NCBI RefSeq assembly: GCF_018143015.1
Contig: NC_054758.1
Location: 22,312,001-22,376,000, forward strand
Direction: 5' to 3'
Length of the DNA stretch: 64,000 bases
DNA from: Lytechinus variegatus
Taxonomy: Eukaryota > Echinodermata > Echinoidea > Temnopleuroida > Toxopneustidae
Every line of letters starts with the position of its first letter. The stretch's first letter is position 1. The translations under genes and the position numbers were made by a program. Below the pieces are notes generated by a model. It worked only from the letters and a program-made list of their open reading frames with translations. It was not told where the DNA came from and made no database searches. This document shows positions 1 through 25,162 of this stretch, piece after piece.

Positions 1-231
1 CATGTATGTGGCCTAACTGAAGTAAACAGTCATATTACGCACAGGTTTTTGAGGCATCATATGCTCGTAAAACGCATAGAGGAGTTTCATTTTATGATAT
101 TAATTTGAGCTGAGATAAATTGATTGCTCATTCAGTCATTCTTAAAGGCCAGGAATTTGGACAGTGCTGTCAACCAACAAAATAATTTGTGTTGAGTCAG
201 ACATTTTAACTCGAACAGCATGTACCTCCTC

Positions 232-322
232 CCCCTTAATAATAATAATAGGCATTTATATAGCGCCATCTATCTAGAAATATTCTATTCCGAGGCGCGT
301 TATTATTATTATCCTTCTGTTT
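232..322 (-). mobile_element. SINE 3'-tail fragment
   Basis: A short stretch with AGATGGCGCTATATAAATGCC on the minus strand (16-base core GGCGCTATATAAATGC) bounded by AAT and ATT triplets, as in the tails of family 2 SINEs. Confidence 0.5.
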
Positions 323-1000
323 CTTCACCCTCTCTCCCCCCTCTTCCATTCCTCCCTCCTTTCCATCAGTCCTTCCTTCCCTCTCCTCTTTTCTCCCTTG
401 CTTTCTTGCTCCCTCCATCCCTATACATGAACATTTCCTTTTTCTCCTCTCTTCCAACACATCTTTGCCTCTCCCCCTCACCTCTCTCCCTTCCTTTCTC
501 CTTCCCCTCCTCCCCTTTCCGTATTCCTCCTATCCATTCTTGACACTCCTTTCCTCTCCTATCTCATCCCCTTTCTCTATCCCTATTTCCCTCCCTAACT
601 TTCTCTCTCCCTCTCTCCTTCCCTCTTCTGTTACTCATCCCCTCCCCAGGATCCATCTTCATTCCTCCCATCCGTCCTTGCCTACCCCACTGCCCTCTAT
701 CCCTTTCCCTACTTCTCCAATCCTTCCCCTCCGGCTCCCTCACCCCTCCCATGGATCTCTGATTATTCTTCCGTCCATTCTTGCTTCCTCTGCCCTCCAT
801 CCTTTTCCATACAGTACCTCTCCAATCTTTCCCCTCCCTCTCTCCCCCTCACCCCTCCCTCCCCCAGATCCCTCTTCATTCCTCCCATCCATCCTTACCC
901 CCCCCCCTCACCCTCTGCCCTCCATCCATTTCCCTACCACCCCTCTCCCTCTCCTTTACTTCTGTCTCTATCCCCTCTACCTCTCTAACCATCCTTTTTA
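312..1000. repeat. Polypyrimidine block with a roughly 104-113-bp repeat
   Basis: About 690 bp of almost pure C/T on the plus strand. Within it, units beginning GGATCCATCTTCATTCCTCC (649), GGATCTCTGATTATTCTTCC (753) and AGATCCCTCTTCATTCCTCC (866) are similar over most of their length, giving a higher-order tandem repeat. Open frames here are artefacts of base composition. Confidence 0.75.
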
Positions 1001-1829
1001 CCTTAGGGTCTGTTTGTATACTGGTTATTAACAGGTTAATACCAAGTAATAAAAACACCAAATTAGCTCCCAAGAAAAACATGGAAAAGTCTTCAAACGG
1101 GCAAAAGGGTCACCACCTACAATCAATGGAATGCTCTGTGAAGATTCAAAATGTGCACTTTTCATGCCAACATAATATTTACAGAAATAATAAAAGTAGC
1201 GCAAGTTTTTTTTTTAAATCCACCACTCAAGAGTACCAAAAAGTTTGGGGGTGAGAATGCCTCCTTTCTGTGCCATTTTAGATTTTGTGGTACCCAAAAT
1301 TCTTATTAGACTACCTCAATCAAAAAAAAAAAATCATTTTGAAAAATGTTCCTTTTGTACAATGAAGAAACAAAATAATAGAATTGGTTTATAATAAATT
1401 TAATTGGACTTAACATTGGCCTTTTCAAGGTTAAGTTTTGAAACCTGTATAATACGCCCAACATGAACTTAGTACTAACAATAATTGCTGAAATGTAAAT
1501 GCTATGCAGAAGAGCTTGTGTGATTAATTGTAAAATTCACATTGTATGATATAAATATATCGATCACAACTGCCAATAAATACTTACTATAAATACTATT
1601 TTAATGCTTCTACAAAATGGGTAAAACTATTCTGAAGATCACAGCGAGTACAGAGCGGATTTGTGCGCTTTGGGTGCAATTTTGCACAAATGCATCATCT
1701 CAAAGTAATCAAGATCAATTGAAATTGAGAGATTGACAACAGGTAATTACAAAGATCTTCAATTTTACTTTATAAGACTTCTAGAGTTATTTTCATCATT
1801 ATTATACTTTCACTATTGTTAATACTCAC

Positions 1830-14821
<12,992 letters not shown>

Positions 14822-15557
14822 GTTCTCGAGGTAATCCGATACCCGAAACTTCTTTCTTGTGTCACCAAAAGAATCAAGTGCGAGTAATTCCAATAAAATG
14901 ATCCGTCAGTGTTTGCATCAGGTTACATTATTCCGTAGAATTTTTCCAGAAGAATCATTTTGGTGGTCCCCCAAACCTAGAACTCGAGAAGTCGACTCTT
15001 TCAGGAGTGAATTTGTTGCATCAAACTTTGTTACTCGCGGTCCTTCTGTTGACTGCCATGTAACCTATGAATGACCCACAAACTTTCTTTGTACACAAAC
15101 TGAATTGGGTTCGGGATTTGACCCTCAATGCACAGATTTTGGGAAGGTAAAGCGATTTGCAATGCATCGCTGCCTGGGGATAAACAATCTGGTAACAAGA
15201 TTTGGTTTGTTTGGCACCTAGTCTGGAAAATAGACTTGATTTTGAACGAGACTGACTTACTTTTCTCATGAGTCAATTAAACCCATCTTGTTGATGAGTA
15301 TGACGAAGAGCTGCATCTAATGTGTAAAAAGAAGCGTAGGAGGAGATACATTTGGTCGGGCATTTTGTTAACCCTGATAACCCCCCCCCTCCGAATCAGA
15401 AATAACGACCCCCGGTAACGACCCATCATGGCGTTTTGTGAGACGGCTAGGTACCTGTTTTCCTTTTTTTAACTTGAAAGTAATATTTTGAAAACAAGTC
15501 GAAATAAAAGTGTTCCCAGTAGTTTTTTTTTATTATTTATTTATTTTTACTTGCTCA

Positions 15558-15787
15558 ATGGCAGGGGTGGAAATCTCTCCCAAAAGGTAGGGGGGACAAG
15601 GGTCTGGAAAATCTTACAAGCAAAAAAAAAAAGGTCATCTCGTCCCAAAATGCACGTTTTATGTTTTATTCCCATTTTGAGTTATATATTTCTTAGCATC
15701 ACCAAAGACCCAAAATAGTAGGGGGGACATTTGATATACTATTTTGAGTAGGGACACGTCCCCCCTGGGATTTCCGCCCATGCCCAA
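15558..15787. mobile_element. MITE-like element with 'GGGGTGGAAATC' ends
   Basis: Left CAATGGCAGGGGTGGAAATC and right GGGATTTCCGCCCATGCCCA are imperfect inverted repeats. Inside are two copies of AGGGGGGACA-like words. Confidence 0.55.
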
Positions 15788-16104
15788 TGGTTATTTCCAA
15801 CTGCCGATCAGTGTTTCCTTGGCGATCATGAAATTGACGGGGGGGGGGGGGTAGTAGTAGTACAACATGACGTTGAAGATTCAAATGCTAAATAAAATGT
15901 CTCATAGGCCTATCTCGAAACCTTAATGTACATGTAGCCTCTAGGGATATTCTAGATATTATTTTGTATTTGAGATATACAGTCCTATATACGATTTTTT
16001 AATTTGTACTTTTTCTTTTCCCCCGTTCTTTGACGAGCTTCATTGCTCCCTCCACTCTGTAGTCATAATGATAATTTTTATTCTCTCTTACAAATAATCT
16101 CTAT

Positions 16105-16535
16105 GCGTTTGCTTCACGGTAGGGACTGATGACGTCACTCACTCAATATCAGCTTTTGTATTTAGGCCTACATGAAGTATTCTGAATTTCTCCTCATTTT
16201 CCTGTGCCAGAAACAAGGTTTTATTCATTTCAACATTAACATGGTTCTGTCAAGTTGGTCCTCATTGTCGAATAAGTAAAAATTGAAATATTGTATTAAA
16301 GAATCAATAACATAACTATACCGCATTAATTATGCTACCAGGTAGCAAAAGAAACAGGGTGTGAGGGACATCATCGACTCTCTCATTTGCATAGCATATA
16401 ACTGTTCTGTGGAAAAAAAACACAAGCGAAACTGTTAAATATCATTTTTTTATCCAATTTTGATGAAATTTTCTGCGTAATGCTTGTTTGATTTTTTTCT
16501 CTATGATTCAAATCAACACATTTCTAAGGATGTGC
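16105..16535. mobile_element. Palindromic MITE, 'AAGTCCACC' family, copy 3, eroded
   Basis: Keeps GACGTCACTCACTCA, CATCATCGACTCTCTCATTT, a core GATGAAATTTTCTGCGTAAT and ATTCAAATCAACACATTTCT. The outer left arm is missing or unrecognisable. Confidence 0.6.
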
Positions 16536-17681
16536 AACCATTTTCTAATGAGTCCCCTCCCCTTTTTCAAAAAATAATAATAGATATAGCCCTACTTAAC
16601 CATCATATCTTTCACTTTCATTCCATTCAAGCAGTCCAACCAGAATTATGTTTAAAAGAATTATCATAATCAGAACGATATAAATTCACTCAACTTTGGA
16701 AATTATGGTCAATAGTGTCTCTGACTCTCGTCCAAATCCTGGATTTGACTAATCAGAAGAAGTAGAGAAAATAGCTGATTTTTTTTTTCAATGTGTGCGA
16801 TCGTTGATGTCCATAGAGATTATAACGCGTAATTAGCATGATTTGTAGTCTATGTTGATGTCACAGTTCAAGGCAAGCAATATGGCGCCATCTATCGATA
16901 AAAAACGTGACACTAAAGGGGATTATAATTATGCAGGTACATAGAGTAAATTTCATAAAACAGAACACTGGCAATTTCATTAAAATAGGACAACAAAATT
17001 ACGAATTTAAAAGTTCAGCAAGATTTTTGGAAAATATTTATGATTATTCACGCCTTCATTAAAACTCATTAAATGGGATGATGATGTTGTCCCCACTATC
17101 CCTTTTCTCTTATTTTATAATATTACAGCAAATCGTAAGTTTTGATCAATGTAAATCAAATTTCAAATTACCCCCCTCTTATTTCACTCGCTCTCTATCT
17201 GCTTGTCTCCCTTTCCTCCCATTTCTATCTTTATTCTCCCTCTCCTCTTTCTCTTCCCGCTCTTTCATTCCCTTTGCCTTTTATTCACCTTTCAACGGCA
17301 ACAGTAATAGATTAAAATCAACCACTAATTATAAACAAAAACATAGGTAAAAATCATCTTCAAAATAAAATAACTTTATTTTCAAACTCTCTTCAACATA
17401 ATTGATATCAACATTTTGTTATGTAAATAGCCACATGCCATAGCAGCAATTTGGAACAGTGCATTATTATTGCTCGGAAAAAGACCCGATGCCCAGCAAA
17501 AATACCGTGTTCATGTTGCTGATTTTTCAACAATTATTTTGGTAGAAAAATCCTTTGTCACATGTTTTCAAATACATATGTACAAACACTTGGGTGGTTA
17601 TTTCATTGGATTCCATACGAACTCATTTCGAAATCATTACCATAGGTGTTATATTTATCTTTTATAATTTAGAAAAGAAAT

Positions 17682-17925
17682 TACACTGTAAAAACTGTGG
17701 TGTTAAAACTGACACCAATTGGTGTTAATGAGAGGACCACACCCTGAGGTGTTAAAATAACACCCTAGAGATTGAACATAACACCAAGAGTGTAAATGTA
17801 ACAACCATAGGTGTTGTAATAACACCTATAGGTGTAAAACTAACACCACCAATTTAACACCGATGTAAAATAATTGTTGTGGTTCTCTATGTACACCGGT
17901 AAACACCACAGTTTTTGCTGTGTAA
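17682..17925. mobile_element. MITE of the 'CACTGTAAAAACTGTGG' family, full copy
   Basis: Terminal inverted repeats TTACACTGTAAAAACTGTGG and CCACAGTTTTTGCTGTGTAA (18 of 20 match as complements). The 244-bp body is largely made of GGTGTTA and TAACACC words. No open frame of note. Confidence 0.75.
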
Positions 17926-19325
17926 AATGGTACTTACCGGGGCGACCATCTGCCGCTTGTTAATTTTTAATAACCCCCTTTGAGAGCGGTAACACATAGG
18001 GCCCTGGGAATAATTTTTGAATAGGGTGTGCTTGGGTTTAGGAGAAATAGAAGATATCACTAAAAATACAAAAAAATAAGGGAATTCGGTCAGGATAAAA
18101 CTAACAAACCGCATAAATATCGCTTCCAAATTACATATATATTGTTTCGAATTGAGGGAGATTTTGGTCAATTAAATCTCGACATTTCAGCATGCCAAAT
18201 TGATTTACAGAAAGTGCTGCCTAATAGTAAGTAACACACATAGCAACCCAGCAAAAATCTTGGGTGTGCTTCAGCATCCCCGCTTCCAAGGGCAATGGTC
18301 ACATGCCGCGGTTGTTTGCAAATTAGTCAGCCGATGGATGTAGCAAAAAAGTCATTTTTATTATAATCATAATATTACTGTGTTATATATCATCATGATT
18401 GTTACTTAGAAATTTTGATGAAATAAAAATATTTTTGATACTCATATTGACTAGCTGTAAGGGAGATTGCACATGAGATAGTACAATAAACCTGTCAATA
18501 TTTTCATCAGTGTTTAAAATGGGTGGCACATTTGAGTATAAAGATCGATGACAACGTTTCCATTTATCATGTCTTTTTGAAAACGGCAGTCATGTTCTGT
18601 TAGGCTATTCAAATGCGAAATGTGCAATTGAATGAAAAGAAAATAAATAGTAATGACAGATATAATTGATGAAAAATATGTAGTTTGCTTCTTTGGCCAC
18701 ATGGAATCATGCTCACTCTGACTTGATGAAGAATTAATATCTAAGACTGAACAAGATACGTTTTTCAGCCCAGCGCACATTATGCGATCCGATTCGACGC
18801 AATTTAAAAACAAATGAATTGAATTTTGCATTAATCCTCTCAGCATCGTGCTTTTTGTGTGTGTCTTATGACCGGGGGAGGGGGGGGGTGATCCCCGGCG
18901 GTATAAGGGCTAAATAAATGTATAAAAGTTCAAAGAAGTATAATTACTGTATTTAAAGTACTGCATACTGTTAGGAATTATAAAATCATAATTTGATTTG
19001 CGGCAAGCCCTGTTGTCGGAGTAAAGTCCAAATCTGCTCAAATAGCAGCTTTTGATGACGTCAGTGCGATTTGGAACCGAATCTGAATTATCTTCTTTAT
19101 TTCAGTAGTCCTACCTATATTCTCATTTCAGTTTGAGATTTGGTTGGGATGTTTATAATTATCAAATGTTATAATTTCTTTGAAAAATCGGATCGTAATG
19201 AATCACATAGTGTGTGCATGGCTCTAATTAATCTTTGACATACATTCATGGATATTTTCATAATAGTTCAAATCATATTTTTTTAGGCCTTTTACAAAAA
19301 AAAAATGCCTCAGCGTTTGTATCCA

Positions 19326-19975
19326 TGAGGGCCACACCCTGATGTTGTTCAAATAGACCAGTTCGTAGTTACTTCATGGACAATTTTGGTCAAATGACCT
19401 TTCATTTCTTTCATTATGATAGGCAAATTTCAAAGCAAGATATTACGTAAGCTTGCCTTACTTAGCAGGATGAAGAAATTGAATAGACCAGGTGACTAGA
19501 ATAGCACACCAATGAACACTTTATGAAGGTATTTGTTGCATTCCTTCTTTGAATGCATATCTTAGCATGTTACACAATGTACTTGGCAAACTGTGAAATA
19601 CCAGTCGTTCGTGGACGCATTGTTGTTTTTTGTGGATGTAAATGAATACCACTATTCAAAAGAATATATGAATAATCAAGACATCAAAGTTGGTGCTTAT
19701 CTCATTAGATTTTAAACCACCATGTCACTTAAGTACAAATGACCTTCCTCTGATCATGCGTAGACTCTTTTGATCATGCGCAGAAAGGAACTACGAACTG
19801 GCTTATTACACCCTATGATTAAACATAACACCAAAGAGTGTAAATGTAACAACAAAAGGTGTTATAGTAACACCTAGAGGTGCAAAACTAACACCACCAA
19901 TTTAACACCGGTGTAAAATAACTGGTGTGGTCCTCTATGTACACAGGTTAACACCACAGTTTTTTGCTGTGTGCG
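19326..19975. mobile_element. 'CACTGTAAAAACTGTGG' MITE, split by a nested element
   Basis: The left piece (19326-19355, with GGGCCACACCCTGA) and the right piece (19804-19975, from ACACCCTATGATTAAACA to CACAGTTTTTTGCTGTGT) are contiguous in the 17.7-kb copy. Here they are separated by the 448-bp element 19356-19803. The leftmost end of the MITE is eroded. Confidence 0.65.
19356..19803 (+). mobile_element. 448-bp TA-flanked MITE, copy 1 (nested)
   Basis: Ends GACCAGTTCGTAGTT and AACTACGAACTGGCT are inverted repeats. TA lies on both sides. The layout (short inverted ends, TA target) fits a Tc1/mariner-type non-autonomous element, though no transposase is present. The copy at 40240-40687 has exactly the same length. 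Confidence 0.75.
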
Positions 19976-20728
19976 GCGTGCATCAAAATCATGACAACAT
20001 TATTTTTTAATTGATTAATATATTTTGTCGAAAATTATTGTGATCATGGAGATTTTGCGTGTGGCAATAGATGTTTCAAGGAAAAAAAAAGTTCAAATGA
20101 AATTTAATCAAATGTGGTGCTGGAAATAAAATACAATGATTCAGCAAAACATTTTTTTGGGGGGGGGGGGGCTGGAGACCCGCTCCGCCTCCCCCCTCCT
20201 CTTTCCCCAAACCTCAGTGGCGATTGGTGACATATTGTTGACATGATCGTGATAGCAGATTTCCCTGATTAATTCACGCAACCTCTGAGCAGTCTGTTTT
20301 GTGTATTCAAAGTGACTCTGAAGAATCTATTGCCAGTTTTTGGCGCAATATCTTAATTAACAAACTAACGCAATGTCTACTCAACAAACACTATTTACTT
20401 TGAACTGCATAACACATCAAGCTTCTGGCATGAATTGGCTGCTGATTGATTAATGTGCTAACTAGTCATGCTAGTTTCATTAGATTAAAACCTCTCATAG
20501 GGGGTTTTGTAAGAAAACATTGCAATTCATTGCATATATTCTGTTGCAATTTTACAATTGATTGATCAGATTACACTCCTTGTTTCAAAGAGCAGATTAG
20601 CTATCAATCACGAATTTGCAATTAATTGCAAGATATATGATTGTTTTAGGGACCAAAAATAGAATTGCAAGTTTCTTGCAACACCCCATTAGAAGTTGGG
20701 TGGGTGTAGTACAGTTTTGGTTTTCGCG

Positions 20729-22237
20729 TCAAAGACTCACACTTGGAACTGCTGCAGTTGCCTTATTCTTTTCACGATACGATGTTGCACTTGGCGTACA
20801 AGACCTGCAGGTCATCCTCGAACTTGATACACTACTTAACCGAGAGCAGCTCCTTGATGACCAGTTCGTTTCAAGACTGTCATCATCCACGAAAATACTT
20901 CCATCGAGGTCGTTATCGTCATCTTCATCAGATGCGCTGATTGGTGTATTTGAAGGAGGAGCAGTCGGTCTTGGGAATGACACCTGTACGGTCAGGATTG
21001 GAGGATTGTTCGGGTCCATATCTGTCATGAGAGACGTTTCGCGCGTGACGTTCGTCGACCTACGCATGGAGAGCTTCACAAATTGCCGTTGGTCTTCTCC
21101 GTTAGTTCCATTGAAATCCTCCCCTCCGCTCGGAATGTATATAGGTTCTGGATACTGTGGTTGGCGTGTCCTTCGACCTGGAGAAGAAGATGCTGTCCTT
21201 GACGATGAAATCGCAGAACTTCTCGGTGAAAGACGGGTCTGCAGTGGGACGCTTCTCGAACTGATGGAGTCCACACTACATTGGGGAGAAGACCTTCCTC
21301 CGTAATCTGGAAGATTTAGAAGTTGTATGCTGACATGCCGGTCGTTGTTATTTGGGGCAAGTCTGAGAGATTGTCTATCAATGTCGTGTTGCCCAGAGTT
21401 ATGACTGTAACGGGATACTGCACTCTGAGATCGTTCTTTGGTGGAACGCATTTGAGAGCTGAGGGCATTCAGTCTGTGCTTGTATTCGCTGATGGCCTTT
21501 TGTGCCTTGGCTTCTTTCTCAGTCAGCTCCTCTCCCCTTAGTGTTCTTGACTCTATTCCCTCACTGGACACAAGAGTTGCATGTGGAACTCGGCGCTTGG
21601 CTGCCCTGGGTCTTGGTCTTCTCGTACTACTTGCAACAGGATGTTCGTTCATAAACTTCAGAATGTCTTTCATATCTAGTCTATCGGGATCATCGAAGGA
21701 TGCCTGTTCACGTCTAAGATCGGCTTTAATTTTGTCTATTGCCTGTTTCTCTTGATGAAGTTTCAGATCAAGTTCACCAGGTGTCGGTTTGGACATTGTC
21801 CTCATGAATCCAGTCCTTAGGTCTGTGATAGGACGTTGCGTTGTACCAACTGCCAAAGACCTGCTGCAGTTCCGGACTCTCTGTGCGATCGGTGTTCTAG
21901 ACTGGAAGCAATCAACAGGAGGCACCGGCCTCCCGAAGGCATGAGATTTAGCACTCTGTGGCGCCCTCACTTCACCTTGGCCTAACCCGTAGTCCATAGG
22001 AAGCGCAGGTGCAGAGACTGTTGTTACTGGTCGTTTGACGGTAAGAACTGGAACATAACGTTCTAGTTCGTTTGGTGGATTAGTATGGTGACCGTGTACT
22101 GCCGATGAGACATTCCTCATGTTGGTTCTGTTTGGCATGTTGTTGTTGGTACCGGTAACCGGATGACCAGATACATTGATGGAAGCATCTCTGGGATTGG
22201 TCAAGAGATAGCAGGCCGTCATATCTGCATTCTGGGG
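20729..22237 (-). CDS. Unrecognised Ser/Arg-rich protein, large terminal exon
   Basis: One open frame runs from a strong acceptor (tttttttaatccaatacag, ending at 22238) to a stop at 20731-20729. The first in-frame ATG is at 22222, but five codons (PQNAD) upstream of it are also open to the acceptor, so coding may begin in an earlier exon. I recognise no catalytic or binding domain. Visible traits: an N-terminal half rich in Pro/Thr/Asn; a likely helical, charged stretch (KLHQEKQAIDKIKADLRREQ, then SFDDPDRLDMKDILKFMNEH) around codons 150-195; a second charged stretch EELTEKEAKAQKAISEYKHR; a Ser/Arg-rich region; a strongly acidic patch (SASDEDDDNDLDG); and a Ser-rich tail with a few Cys. This suggests a mostly disordered cytoplasmic, cytoskeletal or nuclear protein, by inference only. 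The exon is richer in GC than its flanks, and long open length argues that it is real. Confidence 0.8.
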   Translation of the reverse strand, partial: PQNADMTACYLLTNPRDASINVSGHPVTGTNNNMPNRTNMRNVSSAVHGHHTNPPNELERYVPVLTVKRPVTTVSAPALPMDYGLGQGEVRAPQSAKSHAFGRPVPPVDCFQSRTPIAQRVRNCSRSLAVGTTQRPITDLRTGFMRTMSKPTPGELDLKLHQEKQAIDKIKADLRREQASFDDPDRLDMKDILKFMNEHPVASSTRRPRPRAAKRRVPHATLVSSEGIESRTLRGEELTEKEAKAQKAISEYKHRLNALSSQMRSTKERSQSAVSRYSHNSGQHDIDRQSLRLAPNNNDRHVSIQLLNLPDYGGRSSPQCSVDSISSRSVPLQTRLSPRSSAISSSRTASSSPGRRTRQPQYPEPIYIPSGGEDFNGTNGEDQRQFVKLSMRRSTNVTRETSLMTDMDPNNPPILTVQVSFPRPTAPPSNTPISASDEDDDNDLDGSIFVDDDSLETNWSSRSCSRLSSVSSSRMTCRSCTPSATSYREKNKATAAVPSVSL

Positions 22238-22560
22238 CTGTATTGGATTAAAAAAAGAAAAGACATGAGAAAGGGAGATTGGTTGATAAGGAATATTAAC
22301 ATTGCTATTGAGTGGCTTTGGGATGAGATGCTAATTTCTTGAAAGATATGTTCTCTATAGGAGATTGTTATTAGTTTAATTACAAGAACATACATGAAGA
22401 AAAGTTGAAAATGTTTGAAAAGGCGAACACTGCCAACATTGATATATAGTATGATATGCATAGCTAGTGTGGTGATTATTTCGGCATGATACGGAAAAAT
22501 GTTGCGTTACCTCCTTATTGAAAAATAAACCAAAATAGTAATAACAGCGTTATAGCTACT

Positions 22561-22576
22561 AGTTGTAGTAGTCATG

Positions 22577-22610
<34 letters not shown>

Positions 22611-22676
22611 CAGCAGCAGCAACAGCAGCAACAGCAGCAGCAGCAGCAGTAGCAGCAGTAGCATTAGTAGTAGAAG
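22561..22676. repeat. (TAG)n-(CAG)n compound microsatellite
   Basis: A pure TAG/AGT run passes into CAG with CAA interruptions and back to TAG. It lies a little over 300 bp upstream of the large Ser/Arg-rich exon, probably in its intron, where it would read as CTG on the gene strand. Confidence 0.85.
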
Positions 22677-22697
22677 AAAAAAAGAGAATAAGAAGAA

Positions 22698-23016
22698 CAC
22701 TCTAAAAACAAATCAGTCAAAGATGGCTAGTGAATAGGGTCAGCTGGGTGCCACTGTTATTCTAGAAGAAGAAGAGGAGGAGGAGGAGAAGAAAAAGACA
22801 AAGAAAAAAAGAAAAATAAGAAAAAAAGAAAAAGAAGAAAAACAAAAACAAAAAAGAATAATGTAATTTAACATATCGTTGCTTTTATTAAAATAATTCA
22901 AGTTTTCAACGAACTTCTTTTCACAATATTATTTACAACACTTGTCAGTGATTGCCATATCAGTTACACCCAGCTGACCCATGGTCTAGTAAATTTGACT
23001 GATTGTTTTAAGAGTG
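22698..23016. mobile_element. MITE with GAA-rich core
   Basis: Left arm 22698-22752 (from CACTCTAAAAACAAATCAGT to GGTCAGCTGGGTG) mirrors right arm 22968-23016 (from CACCCAGCTGACCCATGG to TGATTGTTTTAAGAGTG). A GAA/AAG-rich stretch follows the left arm at 22762-22856, and a second one follows just outside the right arm at 23019-23095. Confidence 0.65.
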
Positions 23017-24481
23017 AAGAAGAAGAAGGTGAGGAGGATAAGAAGGAGAAAAAGAAGAAGAAGAAAAAGAAAAAGGAGAAAAAGAAAAACAAAATGTTAT
23101 TTAACAAATTGTTGCTCTTATTAATATAATTTTTCACAATACTATTTAAAACACTTTTAACAAAAATACACACCTTTCTTAGACGACAGCGGGGTTTTAA
23201 TCCACTAAGAATCCCTGTCAAACATGCCAAATGTATATAATCCGCATAGAGTGTACTACTTTTAGACTGCTTTTATATAAAATCGTCAAGAAAAGCATTT
23301 AACCAGCTACAAGCGAAGATCTTCACATAATACCACAACCGTTTCAGAATACAAATAACCCTTCACCATGCCTTCAAATGGACACAATCATAAAACGTCA
23401 AATGATAAATACTCCAATGGTTTTTATCTCGCTTCGATTCTAAAACCGTGATATAATCCGTAGTACCCGAGGAATGTGGATAGAGTTTTTCAAGTGCAAC
23501 CTAAGGACCCTTAACTACAGCTGAAATCCGTAATCTTTGATCTCTTACTCGGTCAATATACAATCGCCAATATTGTCATGCTAAGGGGGCTATATTTGCT
23601 CTGGGATGGTCTATAAAGTAGTAAATAAAGTAAGGGGACCGATTGAAAATTTGAAGTGGTTTATGGTCTAGTGGACATGGTGAACTGTGTACTCTTCCAT
23701 AAATGAGATGGACAATCATGAAAATAGTGTCATTAAGTTTCTGAAAAGTGCGTTTTTTCGTGGTAAAAAACCCAGAAAGGAACTTTCGCACCGCTACGCA
23801 GAACGCTCTGAAGAACATAGAAAATATATTGCCAACTGCCCTTCATCAACAACCTTTAGAAGTCTCGATCAATTTCAACTTCAATTTTATTTATTTCACT
23901 TCCATCAAACAAAAACAAATTATATACCACATATAAACATAAGTATTTTTATCCGTTGCAAAGAAACAAAAATAATAATACATATGTTGTGAAAAAAAAC
24001 CCCACACGAATCGGGCAACACATTGGAGGTTTTAAATAAGTATACTATTTTTCAATAGAAATTAAATTAAGATGGAAATGGAGGGACCCACTAAAAAGCA
24101 ATGCGTGTACGATGTGAGCCCCTCAAAAATTGGTGATATTGGTGATAATAGGTGAATCAAAACGATAGTGTCATCCTTGATTCTGAACTGCTGTTCTAGT
24201 TCACTAATCCTCGACAAAGGCCTCTCAGCTGTTCATTGTCATTTGATTTGCATGTGTTCTAGAATTAGTTTTGCGTGGAGGTATTTGTGGTATATTAGGG
24301 AGGGGGTCTTGGCAACATACTTGGTATGAATAATATTGTAAATATCTTGCACTGCAAATATAATATATAAATAAATAAGTGGCGATGGGTCAAACCTGTC
24401 CAAAAATATTGCAGATTGTCGAATGAAAGCCTCATGAAGGGGAGGCATTTCCTGTTTCTTAAAATGTAACTTTATGTATGT

Positions 24482-24600
24482 TGAGGGGTCGTGGGTTCGA
24501 ATCCTAGGTCATGACGCTGATATCCTATAACAATCGATTTATCCTTAGTGTGCTGCACCTAACCGGCTATAGGCTAGGTGAGATAAATTGAACCTTTCGT
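24482..24600 (+). mobile_element. SINE fragment with B box
   Basis: Contains GGGTCGTGGGTTCGAATCC, a good polymerase III B box as in family 2, and then GTGCTGCACCTAACC and GGTGAGATAAATTGAAC. No A box is visible and the 3' tail is unlike the other copies, so it is either truncated or a related family. Confidence 0.5.
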
Positions 24601-24822
24601 AACGAATTTTATTTAGTTCAGTGTTTATCCAATTTTTCTTTGAATGTAAGATTAATTAAAATTTACACTTGAACAGGTCATGCAGGTGATAGTTTTTACG
24701 ATAGCAGTGGTGGCCTTCATTTTTTTATTCTCTCCTATCTTTTTGTTATTTAGAAAACCACTTCCCTTTTGACTTTGGATCGAATACAGTTAATTTCATA
24801 GAAAATAATTGATGATTTGCAT

Positions 24823-25162
24823 CAGTAGCGTACCTAGGATTTTCCACAGGGGGGGGGGGAGAACCCGTCCGTCGAAAAATTTGTCGAGCAGCCAAAAAAA
24901 AAAAGGTCTTCAATCATAAATAAAGAATTTCGTACCAGAAAAAAAATTGACAGGCAAAAGAGAGGTCTTCAATGAAAAAAGTCTTCAATGACAAGCAAAA
25001 CTAAAAATGTCTTCAATCTCGTCGGGCGTTAATTTTTTTTTTTGGGGGGGGGCAAAATATGTATTTAAGCTCGTCAGGGGGTGGGGGCAGGAATACGTCA
25101 TTTGCATGGGTTTGGACTCGTCAGGGGGGGGGGCAGACTGCCCCCCCACCGTAGGAATGCTT
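24823..25162. mobile_element. MITE-like element with 'GTAGCGTACCTAGG' end
   Basis: Left GCATCAGTAGCGTACCTAGG followed by a G run; right a C run followed by ACCGTAGGAATGC, roughly the complement. The interior repeats GTCTTCAAT four times with A- and G-rich runs. Confidence 0.5.

Larger units (their letters stand above)
1..1829. other. Downstream part of the TSPN gene, no exon recognised
   Basis: Holds a SINE tail fragment and the polypyrimidine block. The rest (1000-1829) is AT-rich. No further minus-strand exon with a fitting phase was found, so the gene most likely continues in an intron here. Confidence 0.5.
14822..20728. other. Spacer between the TSPN gene start and the Ser/Arg-rich gene end
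   Basis: Expected to contain the TSPN promoter just above 14821. A TGAGTCA word lies at about 15270, but nothing decisive is visible. The rest holds MITEs at 15.6, 16.1, 17.7 and 19.3-20.0 kb. No coding sequence was recognised. Confidence 0.5.

Noticed and set aside
220-1254. Pro/Ser/Leu-rich open frames
   Set aside because: Produced by the polypyrimidine block; no start context, splice logic or domain.
18514-18846. 110-codon minus-strand frame
   Set aside because: No domain, low-complexity flanks and no splice support.
20616-21755. Plus-strand frames of up to 229 codons opposite the Ser/Arg-rich exon
   Set aside because: Shadows of the longer minus-strand exon, which has a strong acceptor and better composition.
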